From NCBI GenBank assembly GCA_030490835.1, contig CM059977.1, positions 17,837,335 through 17,901,334 of the forward strand: a stretch of DNA of 64,000 bases. Reading direction: 5' to 3'. Shown here one piece after another: positions 12,983 through 23,830 of this stretch. The DNA comes from Annona cherimola. Its lineage: Eukaryota > Streptophyta > Magnoliopsida > Magnoliales > Annonaceae. Position numbers and translations under genes: made by a program. Below the pieces are notes generated by a model. That model searched no databases. It had not been told where the DNA came from and saw only the letters and a program-made list of their open reading frames with translations. Position 1 is the stretch's first letter, and every line of letters begins with the position of its first letter.

Positions 12983-14501
12983 ATGTCGAAACTAACCCTT
13001 CCCACCGCCCTCGTTCTCCTGCGTGCCTTCTTCATAAGGCTCTGCGCTGTTGCTTACGCAGATCTCTCATCTGAGTTCGACGCCAAGTTTGGTGGCCAAC
13101 GTGTTAAGATAGACGGAGGCAATCTCTATCTCTCACTCGATGCCGTCTCTGGCTCCGGCTTCGCATCCAAACAGGAATATTTATTCGGCAAGATCGACAT
13201 GCAGATCAAGCTCGTTCCAGGGAACTCCGCTGGAACGGTCACCACATACTATGTACGCTATCAGCATTCTTCTTCGATATTCAAGAAACTAACATATATA
13301 CAAATCCCATACGAATTCTTACTTTCTTTATTAAAAAAAAAATCTAGATCAACAGCTTGGTACTCTGGCTGATCAGTGTACGTGGTACATGCATGTAACA
13401 TTCCGCCTGCCCAGAGTACCATTCATCCGTTTGGGTGCTGCACGCATGCATGCATGACTTGACGATCGATCTTGACTTTGGTTTATGTACTTGTGTATAT
13501 GGGACATGCAGCTTTCTTCTCCCGGCCAAAATCAAGACGAGGTTGACTTCGAATTTCTGGGGAACGTGAGCGGACAGCCCTATGTTCTCCACACCAACAT
13601 ATTCACACGAGGAAAGGGTGAGAGAGAGCAGCAGTTCTACCTGTGGTTCGATCCCAGGGACGACTTCCACACCTATTCGGTCCTCTGGAATCCCCACCTC
13701 ATTCTGTAAAGTGTACCACCATCTTGTTTCCGACATTCCCTTCTCAAATGATCAGAACATGGTCCCTGCATGCGCTCGGATTTCACTCGCTGCTGCCCAC
13801 TTGTTTGCAAAATGCATGCTGACATCGACCATTTTCAGAAACATCAACGCATGACGGCAAGAGGAGATTTTGAATACGCCAAGTTGCTGTCATGCATGCA
13901 TGCCTCTGAAAAATTGTCAACGTTTCAGATTGTTGGAAGGCGTCCATTATTTCCGGCTGGCGAATAAGCTGAGCGCATGATTTGAACTCCAAAATGGGAA
14001 GAGGCCCATAGTTTTCTCGGAAAATGGGCCTGGGCTTGGCCCATAGGTTGAGATACTGGTCTGGTGGGACTTGGATTTTATTAATGAACTGACAGCTAGG
14101 GCATATCATGCAGGTTGGCTGTGGATGGGATACCCATCAGGGTCTTCAAGAACAATGAAGGGAAGGGAATTCCCTTCCCCAAAGACCAGCCCATGCGCCT
14201 CTATTCCACCATTTGGAACGGCGATAGCTGGGCAACGCGAGGCGGTCGTGACAAGATCGACTGGAGGCTGGCGCCGTTCACCGCGTCCTACCGCACTTTC
14301 CGTGCGGACGGGTGCGTGTGGGGAGGTGGACGACCCTCCTGCCCGCCTACCAGCCGGGTATGGATGAACCACGGGCTGGATGCCAACCAAGTCCGAAAGC
14401 TCAATTGGGTCCAGAAGAATTACATGATCTACAATTACTGCTCCGATTCCAAACGCTCCCCTCACGGATTTCCCCCTGAATGTAACATTCCTATATGTTG
14501 A
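12983..14501 (+). CDS. XTH: xyloglucan endotransglucosylase/hydrolase (XTH-3), 3 exons, 283 aa
   Basis: The exons are 12983-13252, 13512-13705 and 14114-14501, with GT-AG introns and a TGA stop. Exons 1 and 2 have exactly the same lengths as in XTH-2 (270 and 194). The start MSKLTLP is the counterpart of MWKLTLP in XTH-2. A signal peptide covers about residues 1-26. The catalytic block reads DEVDFEFLG at 99-107; Val replaces the usual Ile, but E100, D102 and E104 are kept, followed by the glycosylation site N108-V-S. Gln98 precedes it, as in XTH-2. The XET_C domain is complete, with cysteines in CVW, CPP, YCSD and PPEC. It is a secreted GH16 xyloglucan endotransglucosylase/hydrolase. No frameshift or premature stop is seen, so it is probably functional. 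Confidence 0.95.
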
Positions 14502-14555
14502 CGACGGCCACCAGGATGCTCTGATCATGTAGCCCGTGATGGCCCACTAGTTGGG

Positions 14556-14561
14556 AATAAA
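14556..14561 (+). terminator. polyadenylation signal of XTH-3
   Basis: AATAAA lies about 55 bases after the stop, in a 3' UTR that aligns with that of XTH-2. Confidence 0.6.
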
Positions 14562-14694
14562 TGATTTTAAAAATGCGAGGCTGTTTATCTATATAGCCTA
14601 CTACTAAATAATAAAAAATAGACAGCGAGGCGGAAAGAATTTTAGATAGATCCAATTCAAAATATTCACGGACGACCGCAAAATATCTGAATGC

Positions 14695-14747
14695 CGTACG
14701 ACATTTTTTTTTTTTTTTTTTTTGGAAAGTTTGTCGTACGACATTTT
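14695..14747 (-). mobile_element. micro-insertion: poly(T) with 13-base target duplication
   Basis: CGTACGACATTTT occurs at 14695-14707 and again at 14735-14747. The 27 bases between are a T run plus GGAAAGTTTGT. This is the structure expected of an extremely 5'-truncated poly(A) retroposon inserted on the minus strand. Confidence 0.6.
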
Positions 14748-14918
14748 AATATGCCCACTTTGAAATTTGAATCGCAAGCGCAGGAAGCGTCCCTGTCCGC
14801 CAGACCACCCATCCAAGTCACTTTCAACTCCATTTACGCCCGCGCACCCACGCAACGTTGCCAGGAGAGAATTAAAGGGCCCGAAGTCCACGTGGCAACC
14901 GCGTATCGGCCGATCTGG

Positions 14919-14972
14919 AAGGCCTGATCTTTTTTTTTTTTTTTTTTTTTTGATGAAAAAAGGCCTGATCTT
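14919..14972 (-). mobile_element. micro-insertion: poly(T) with 13-base target duplication
   Basis: AAGGCCTGATCTT at 14919-14931 is repeated exactly at 14960-14972. The insert (14932-14959) is a T run plus GATGAAAA. The LINE at 35614 ends in a T run plus GATAAAAGG, so this insert looks like the last few bases and tail of a related LINE. Confidence 0.65.
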
Positions 14973-15332
14973 ATCCATCATTTCTATGGAGTATCAATCA
15001 ACCCGCTGTACTGCTGTGTGCAGTGGACACGTGTCTTGCATCCACGGCTTTTTAAAAAGAGGCAGGTACGGTTGGATTGTTGAAATGGAGAGCAGGAGCA
15101 GCGAGAGCCGGAAACCCGTGGTGATGGGCCCCCACAAGCATTCGCCGTGAGCTGGAGATCCCTGTCCTTTTCCCGCCCTCCGACAAGACTGTCGGTCCGA
15201 CACTCGACTTTTGCGCCAAGCAATCTGGGCCGCCATCTCGACCCACAGCAGCCCATCTCGACCGTCCAACTGAATTTGATAATCTGGGCCTGATTCCAAT
15301 GACCATCATTTGTTTTTTCAATTACTTTGTTT

Positions 15333-15612
15333 GCAAAGTAGTAAAATTTTGATGAAAAATTGTTGGTGTAAAAATTTTTGAAATAGGAGAAAATGATGTA
15401 ATATAGTAGATGTAACAATTATGAATTAAGAAAATAAAGTTAAAATAGATATATTAAATGTATGGTTAATTGTGTAGAAATGATTAAAAAATACTATAGT
15501 TACATAAGAATAAGTAAAAAAATAATTTAAAACCATGATAGTTGTGAAAAATGAAAAAATTTAAATTCAAAAGTTTTAGTTAAATTTTTTTTTTTATAAA
15601 CAAACACCTCAC
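15333..15612. mobile_element. MITE family A, diverged copy
   Basis: It shares the internal wording of the intact copy at 58546-58836: GATGAAAAATTG, then AATAAAGTTAAAATAGATA, GTGTAGAAATGATT and AAAAGTTTTAG, ending near AAACAAACACC. The left end is not clear. Confidence 0.5.
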
Positions 15613-15715
15613 ATTGAATTATAATGAAAACTACACCTCGGGCAGTACTTAAATTGGGATCCACGCTCACTTACCTCAGACGTCATACCATTAAATTATA
15701 CCCTTTAGAAGAGTA

Positions 15716-15989
15716 AGGGGACATTTGGGAATAAAGGGTAGGAAACGTGGGAGGGAAATGGTGGGGGCATGGATTTCAAGGCACCTCATTAATCAATCAA
15801 TCATCATATTTTTTCACTTTTACCCCTTTATTTTAATCATTTTTCCTATCAACTATCTTTCAACAAACCTATTTATTTCAACTTTACCCCTATCATTTCA
15901 TATCAATCATATAATTTCTAAAATATTTCATTTTCTACTCTCACCAAATATTACATTTTCCACAACTTTTACCTTCCCAAACATCCCCT
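15716..15989. mobile_element. MITE family B, copy 1
   Basis: Terminal inverted repeats AGGGGACATTTGGGAA and TTCCCAAACATCCCCT bound a 274-base AT-rich element with no coding capacity. A second copy with similar ends is at 61136-61409, in the opposite orientation. Confidence 0.7.
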
Positions 15990-15999
15990 AGATTGTCTA

Positions 16000-17680
16000 A
16001 TTGAAAGAATAGACGTTAGCTAGCGTGGGTCATGCAGCATATTATGATTCCATGCATTTGAAAGAGCTTCCAAAGTGGGTATCATTTCGGATGGAACGGG
16101 CACATTCAATACAATAAAAAAAAAAAAAAAAAAAACCCATATGCACTCCACCTAAGGTGGGGATTTTAATGGAATAATATACATTCTCCCAATCATTATG
16201 CATGTCTGTTCCACCTTACTTTTATATTTTAACCTGTTATTTTATGTTTGATTCTTTCACTTGTTATTTTATTATTTTTTCATTGCATATTTTTATCCAT
16301 ACTCTCATCGTGCTATTTTCATTTTCTGCACCATTACAAGCACCTCTGATATTTTTCCTTCTTTAAAAAAATCTCTCCTTCTTCGGTATTAAAAATATTT
16401 GATGGTTTTAATCAAAGTATAGCGCGGTGGTATAACTTACAAATGCATGAGTATTGATCCCTGCTTGAAATGTTAGCGGAAGGTTAGTTTTCATTGTGAT
16501 TCAATATAATCAAGCAAAAATGTTTGTTGCAGAATGACCGGACCAGCTGATTGAATAGGTTAGACTGGGAATCAACACAATTGCATTCTGTTCATGATCC
16601 ATCCTTTCTTTATTTGGAAGAATGGCCTTAATGTGTGAGTTTGCAACTAACATTGGTGCCATGGGTGGTGCTAGTCCCAATCTCAAAGGAATGTTGTTAG
16701 CATTGTAATCTATCTATCAATCTAATGATCACACGAGTAGGAATAGACAACTATAATCTCTCAACCCCTACTTGAAATTTTTGCCTTCACACCAATAATG
16801 CGGCCAAGGAAGATAGATATTTAGCTAAGGCCTCTGTTTCTACATGATTGAGTTACATAGAAGTAATTTTATGTAACTTCATTTATTTTCAAAAAAAATA
16901 ATTCATTTTTTAACTCTATTTTTTAGATGATGATTGATATAAAATTCAATTTATTTATTATATTTAACATCATTTGTTTAGTGAGAAAACTAAATTTTTC
17001 CTCCAAATCAAATATATGCATTAGTCATGTTTACTCAAAAATAAATATATTCATGTATAAATTAAGATAATTAGATATCTTCATGTATGTATTATAATAT
17101 AATAACACTTTATAGAAACATTTGTCTGATAACAATAATATTTTTATGGCTTAGATGTTCAAAACATTACTTTAAAATTAATATTTAGCATTAAATCATT
17201 TTATTACACTGATTAGACAAACAAATAAAAATAATAATATGAATGATATTAAATACAATAGATATAGTGCATTTTTCATTAATTATTAATATATAGAAAA
17301 CAAAAAGAGTTACACAAAAGCAAGTTTTCGCAGAAGCATTCCCATTTAGCTAATAGGGAGCGTCTAGTAAATTGACTAAATGGAAAAACACTTTCTCACT
17401 TCTTCTTTGCAAATTTTTATTTTTATATATTTGCTTATTTTTTATACAACTATCTTATTTATTCTTATTTTACCTCTATTATATTATATTTTTTTTTATA
17501 AAACCTCTATTATATTTATATCACTCTTACGTTTTTTAAATTGAAACTCTTACACTTTTTTAAAATATTTCTTTTTCCAACTTTTACATTCCTTCGCTAC
17601 TCCCATAGTCCCATTACCAAAGGAACCTATATTTTTACCTTATCATGTATCTGTACATCGCACGGCCCATCAATCTCATG
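16000..17680. other. intergenic region before XTH-4
   Basis: No gene is seen. It contains a 20-base poly(A) tract near 16115 and a foldback-family relic at 16900-17300. Confidence 0.55.
16900..17300. repeat. foldback family C, diverged copy
   Basis: The left arm (around 16925-16975, with TTTATTATATTTAACATCAT) and the right arm (around 17240-17295) are diverged inverted repeats, similar to the clearer copy at 30620-31070. Confidence 0.4.
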
Positions 17681-17688
17681 CGGGGGGC

Positions 17689-17698
17689 TATATATTTA
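17689..17698 (+). promoter_or_regulatory. TATA box of XTH-4
   Basis: TATATATTTA lies about 50 bases upstream of the ATG at 17747. Confidence 0.55.
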
Positions 17699-17746
17699 GC
17701 CGCGCATGATACTTCCTAATTGTGTGCCAGCGCCGCGGCGACGAAA

Positions 17747-20700
17747 ATGGCAAAGCATGTCTTACGTCTTCTCTTCCTCTGTCTCTGCCTTCATCTCATG
17801 CTCATCTCTCCCTCCCTCTCGAAGCCTGCCACATTCCTGCAAGATTTCCGCATCACATGGGCTGATTCCCACATCAAACAGATGGAAAATGGGACAGAAA
17901 TTCAGCTGTTGCTGGATCAATCATCAGGTGCAAAACCGCCCCCTGCAATCGAATGCTCTTTATCTTCTTCTTTTTCTATAAAATTTTTCGCTCCTCCATG
18001 TAATATTAACCTTTCGTTTTTAACATAAGGTTGCGGCTTTGCTTCGAGGAATAAATACTTATTTGGACGTGTCAGCATGAAAATCAAGCTCATTCCGGGC
18101 GATTCCGCAGGAACTGTGGCAGCCTTTTACGTATGTACATGTTAAGTTAAAGCTAAGCTGGGTCGGGGTGAAAGTCCCACTTAAAAGCAGTGTCTAAAAT
18201 CATTCAATCGATCAGCTAATTGAATTGAAAGTTGGATTGTTGATTTCCGCAGCTGAATTCAGACACGAACGACGTACGGGACGAGCTGGATTTCGAGTTC
18301 TTGGGGAACCGATCAGGCCAGCCATACACCGTCCAAACAAACGTGTACGCGCACGGGAAGGGCGACCGCGAGCAACGAGTCAATCTCTGGTTCGATCCTT
18401 CTGCTGCATACCACACCTATTCCATCCTCTGGAATCGCCAGCACATCGTGTAAGCACCTACCACTTCTTCCATTCTAGTTACTTCTTTAATTGTATATTT
18501 TAGATCGCATACATACGCATCTGCGACTGCAGAAAATTCGTGGACCGAAATACTGACTGCATTTGGTTGGTATAAATTATTTGAAGCCCCGAATTAACTT
18601 CTTCGTTTTGTGTTTGGATGAATCCCAGATCAAACACCCAGTTGAGAAATGCTGAATTGGGGATACAGAATTCAAAAGATCCACCGCTTTCTCCAAAATA
18701 CTCATCTTTTTTTACGCCTGTGTTTTTATAATGGCATATCTACATGCATTGTGCGTGGGATTGGGAATAGTCTTATGTATCAGACCAATCATTTGAGAGA
18801 TTTGAGAATGAGTTGCACCTGATCCAACCTTCCACCACTGCAGATTTAAGCGGTCTTGATAGGTGTGCCTGGCACTCCTGCGGATTTTTCTTTTCGTTTC
18901 TATTTTTTAAAGAAAATTTTTTGGGGGATAGGCTGGCATGCATTTTGCATTGTTTAAAAAATATATTTTTTAATATATGTCTTTGACGTATGCCATGATG
19001 ATTTAAAAGACAAGGAATATCTACAATTTTAGTTTAATAGACAGGAGAATGACGTCATAAAAAAAAGGAATAGACAGGAGAATCTGACCACGTTAATCAA
19101 TAGTATTAGCAGCACCAAAAAAATTTCTGATTACCGTAAAAATAACAAGCTTTAATCAATACAAGAATAATCACTCCATATTAATTGGTGTATTTTTTTC
19201 ACAATATTTAATATGAAATTGAGCTCGTATTTGTATTTTTTTTTATTTTAAACTTATTATTGTCCAGACTCAAGAGTGATACTGATGACAACTACTCGAT
19301 CCAATACCGGTTTGAATAATTAAAGAGGTGGGGGTCCTCTTAAGGGCCGCGTGCTTTAAATGTAGATGTGAAATTTTCCACGTTGAAAGCTGACAGTGTC
19401 TTGAAAATAAAAACGACAATTCACAAGCTTGGAAAGAATCACTGTAGGCGTCCCGCAACTCTCCATTGATCCAAACCGTCCGTACCATGATCGAGCCCGC
19501 CATGTCAATTGGAGCGACATTGCCTGTGGACCATAAAATCATTCATGGCGAGGGAAGTACAAAAGAGAGGGATCATGTGTGGGGAAGTTTTCGGTTAAAA
19601 AGTAAAAACAAAGTTCCAAGTCGGTTGATACCTGCCTTAAGAAGGAATTAGCGAATGATGTTTGTTAACATCGATGAGAACAATTTCAATTTTTTTAAAT
19701 AAAAAATTAAAAGAATAGTGTTACCGATAAATCTAGTTAATTATTTTTAAAATAATTAAAGTAATTATATGTCTTATGATTCGTAGCGAATTATAATCTT
19801 AACCCATCAATCCCACGCCTGTATATGAAGAAGTATCTACTGTAATTTGCGTGATCAATCCTACCACATAGCTCGGTAATAAATAGGAAAACGTCTTGTA
19901 AGGTTTTTTTTACCTTCCTTGGAGTTGGAGATTATAGCTTCGTATATTAAAAACGAACTGAAAGAGTAAGAGATTATATTGCGTGCTTCATGAAGCTATG
20001 TTGCTTAAAGGAGCTTTCGGAAAGTCAAGTAATTAAAATATTGTAAATGGATTCTTATCGACTGATCTTTACCTTTAGACCGTGGAAATTAATAATGGCA
20101 CACCATATTCTTTTTTTTTTTTTTTCAGTTTGTTTCATTTGAAAATATATTTTACAAGATCTCTTTTTTACAACTCAATCATTCCAAATAGATTTTTACG
20201 TTTTTCTCAACGGATTGTATTCAAGTATATATCTGCAAGAGAAATTACTCCTAATAAATGAGAGACGAATGCTCCTTCTAAGATCGAACCCTATATGCGT
20301 TGCACCAGGGCCAACGCGACGACGTGAACCAGCTAGGCAAAGCCCTTAGTCACATAGTTCAGTGTATTCTATCTCGTAGTAATTTCATCTCTTCCAATGA
20401 ATATTCCAACATGAAAGAAGGAAGAAAAACTCTCGATATTTATTGTCACCATCATCCTCTTTATAATAAATGCCCTTCACCCAGTCTAGTATACAGTCTT
20501 TTAGTGTCTTCCTACAATCGATTAGGTTTATGGCCGGTCTAGCTAATTAGGTTTCCTGGTTTGTCCGGTTCATTTTGCGATATAATTTGTACCTGTTTTT
20601 AAATGGAATTGTATCTATCCCGCGGAGCAAATGCACTTGAGGGAAATACCAATCTTAATAATAATGATATTAATCTAACCTACTAAATTGCCTTTTGAAA

Positions 20701-21958
20701 TTTTTTTTTTTTTTAAAAAAAAATCCCTTCTTACAATAGATGAAATATGTAAGATAAAAATTATAAGGTGAATGAGGTGAATTAAGCCTGAGCTGTCACG
20801 AAATTATTAAGCTTCATTTCAGTCGTCTGCATGTCACTCCAAGTACTTTTCCCTCCTAAACCCTTCCGTTAACAAAATTTACAATCATCTTGTCATTTGC
20901 GTGCTTTCTCGATCACTCAGCCGAGTTAGATTTGATCGCTAGCTAGCTATATAATAGCATGTGTAAGCATGGGATCCAAGCTGTCGATCATCGCAAAATT
21001 CGGGTGCTATAATCATTAAATGACCATCACATGTACATAGAAATTTGTAAGATGTAAGGATATATAGCAGATATTTTTTTCCCAATCTCCCCGTGACCAA
21101 ACAGTAGTGGCATGCGGAGCCTGAGCCACATTACCAAAATGCAAGTCAATGACGCCGGGTCCCACATCTCATAAATGTCCAAGCGGTGAAGAGATTCATG
21201 CATTTTTACCTGTTTCGTCGCCACCTAATTATTGTTGTTTTTCAGTGTTTTGGTTATTTGCCTCTGCGACGACTCCCGCTCGCCGTATCCGTTTTTAATT
21301 TTTACTCCTCGAAGATGTGGTGGCCTTTTATTTTGGGCCCCGCCTTATTTCTCATGATGGGATTCTTCCATCAATTCAATTCCTTGGGGGCCCAATATAA
21401 AAGCACAAAGTAGGTTTCCGGAATTAAGTTTCATTTAATTGATCAAGATTCTCTATGTAATATACTAATATACAGAGAATACATGAATTCGTAGTACGAG
21501 ATCTCTTGTAACAGAGGAAACGAAGGCATGTTTGTTAGCTGGTTTTTGATTTTGGCTATCCGGCCAGGTTTTCCGTGGATGACGTTCCCATCAGGGTCTT
21601 CAAGAACAACGAAAGACGAGGCGTGCCATACCCCAAATGGCAGCCAATGGGTGTGTATTCCACGCTTTGGGATGCTGACAACTGGGCTACGCGTGGGGGG
21701 CTGGAGAAGACCGACTGGAGCAAGGCCCCCTTCTATGCCTACGCGAAGGACTTCGACATTGAAGGTTGCACCGTCCCGGGTCCGGCTGCTTGCACCGGTA
21801 ACTTCAATAACTGGTGGGAAGGGCCCTTCTACCAGCAGCTCAACCCAATCCAGGCTCGAAAGTACCGCTGGGTTCGTGTGAACCACATGGTCTATGACTA
21901 CTGCACCGATAAATCGAGGAACCCGGCCCCTCCGCCAGAGTGCTTGGCTGGCATTTGA
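17747..21958 (+). CDS. XTH: xyloglucan endotransglucosylase/hydrolase (XTH-4), 4 exons, 289 aa
   Basis: The exons are 17747-17927, 18030-18130, 18253-18449 and 21568-21958, all with GT-AG introns; the stop is TGA. The first intron splits a Gly codon in the DQSSG-CGF region that is uninterrupted in the other three genes. The last intron is 3.1 kb long. The start MAKHVLRL is the first ATG after the TATA box and opens into a signal peptide (about residues 1-25). The catalytic block is DELDFEFLG at 104-112 (E105 nucleophile, E109 acid/base), followed by the glycosylation site N113-R-S. The XET_C domain is complete and ends DYCTD and PPEC. Sequence and gene structure set it apart from XTH-1 to XTH-3, so it looks like an older lineage of the same family. 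It is a secreted wall enzyme acting on xyloglucan. Nothing suggests loss of function. Confidence 0.93.
18450..21567 (+). other. 3.1-kb intron 3 of XTH-4
   Basis: It is bounded by donor GTAAGC at 18450 and acceptor GGCCAG ending at 21567. The interior is AT-rich with poly(T) runs near 20108-20127 and 20700. No open frame of interest and no transposon with clear ends is seen, but the counterpart introns in XTH-1 to XTH-3 are 116-763 bases, so inserted material is likely. Confidence 0.7.
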
Positions 21959-21959
21959 T

Positions 21960-23830
21960 CTGAGTAGGAGCTGGTCCCGCGGACAAGTTTATGTGAATAA
22001 GGGGGGTAGTTTTAGGTGGACCGCTGTATTTTAATAATTTGGGGCTGTGGGGATAGGGAATAATTCTTAGCTTTTATGTCTTTTTTGAAGGGGCGAGTTG
22101 ATGGAATCTCTCTGTTGTTTTTGAAAAGGACACAGCTGGAATGACCAACCAAGATGGCCTTGGCAACGAGAAGAAGCATTGGGTATGCTGGGTGGTAGGA
22201 CCGTGCTCACATGAATTCCGCATTTGGCCCTTCTTTTTCCGCGAAAGAAATGAGAACCATGGGCTGTATGCATTTCATATTCAAGTGCCATGATGCTTTT
22301 GGAATTTGCGCACTGGAGAACGTATCGGTGGTGTAGACCGGACGGCACGAAAAACTATTTACGAACGTGAGATTTCTGGCCACATCTGATCATGGTCTTC
22401 CCCGCCTTGTCCTTTTGAATGACCTCAAAAGAAAAATTTTCCATCCCCGACGCCATCAAAATCTATGCATCCATAAAATTATATATTTTATCTTTGTTTA
22501 CCGTATTTCGCTTATTACTACCATAATTGTTTTCCCACTTAGGAGGTTAGCGTTGCAATAATCAGATGTATGTAAGGATATCTTGAAAGCAGAGAGAACC
22601 CAAGAGAAGTGAAAACTAGGAAAATATAGAGCAAGGGAGGGGACTAATAACACATATTAGAATGTAATGATTAAAGCTAAAATGAATACGAGAAAAAATA
22701 TAAAGACTTTAAATGAAGAAATACGAGAAAAATTATAAGAAATTTAGAATACATAATAATGAAAACAGAACTGTTCGGAGAGTCAAATCAATAAAGGGAG
22801 AATGAAAAAGGAGGAGATTTTCACTTTTTTTCACTCGACAAAGTAGAGTATAATTTCCACCCAACCAATCAGGCTTTGAGACGTAATTTTTCAGATGGAA
22901 ATAAGAGCTTTTTGTCATTTCATTTTCTTCGTTTCTTGGGATGAATTCAAGGATACAGCACTTCTCGACTAGTCTACTCTCAAAAAAGAGGAGACAAAAG
23001 CCAAACTGTGTTAACGCATCAACCAATAAGACTGAGGAATCTGCATCATAGGATATATAAAGAACGAGACACGGTGAGACATCATCAGTCCCAATCAGAA
23101 GAATGTAGCCTGCGCATTGCTGTTGCGAGCAGGTAAAATGAACAAAAATGCCGCTGTCATCCTCTGGCCGACATAGCCTGTTCACCTGAGCTGAAAGATG
23201 CCGAAGTACAATTCAATGCATGTAGAGGATAATCCCCAAGAACGGACCACCAACATTAGGAGCCAAATACTTTGCCAGTTCATCCAGCCTACGAGTATGG
23301 ATGACATGCCGTAAAAATCTTCTCCTGCAGGCAATACCAGTCCAGGAGTACGGACCTGCACATGACTCAGAACCGGAATCATCCTAAGGGCGACGAAATG
23401 AAGACATTTTACACCAAAAACTCTTCTGCCATTGTTTTCCACTTCTCATAAACAGAGACAACTTCACCTGCTGCAATTCACGAGAGCGGCAATGTGATGG
23501 TTCCTCCTCTGATTCTGTGACAGCAACCCGGAAAAGAAGTAATGAAGTAAAATTAAACCATTTAAATCAAAGAACTGTGAATTGATGGAACAAATAGTTC
23601 GCTAGCTTGCTTTCCCCACCATCCATTGAACGTCACTAATGGGCTACTTAAGACATTTTCAGTTTCGTTGTCTGGTTTACAACCCGTCTGAAGTGGGCTG
23701 AGAATGACCAAATTTGCTCTTTTATTTGTATTAAAGCCTTCTTGTCACCAAACAAAAAAAAAGAAAAGAAAAAGCTCACTTCAGCCAGACTAAGAGGGAT
23801 ACTGTCACAGAACCTACGAAAGAAAACTGT
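21960..23830. other. region between XTH-4 and the GTF3C5-like exons
   Basis: 21960-22350 is probably XTH-4 3' UTR and flank. On the minus strand 23060-23530 has coding-like runs, such as VTESEEEPSHCRSRELQQ near 23475-23530, but no continuous frame. It could be 3' flank or UTR of the GTF3C5-like gene. Not assigned. Confidence 0.4.
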
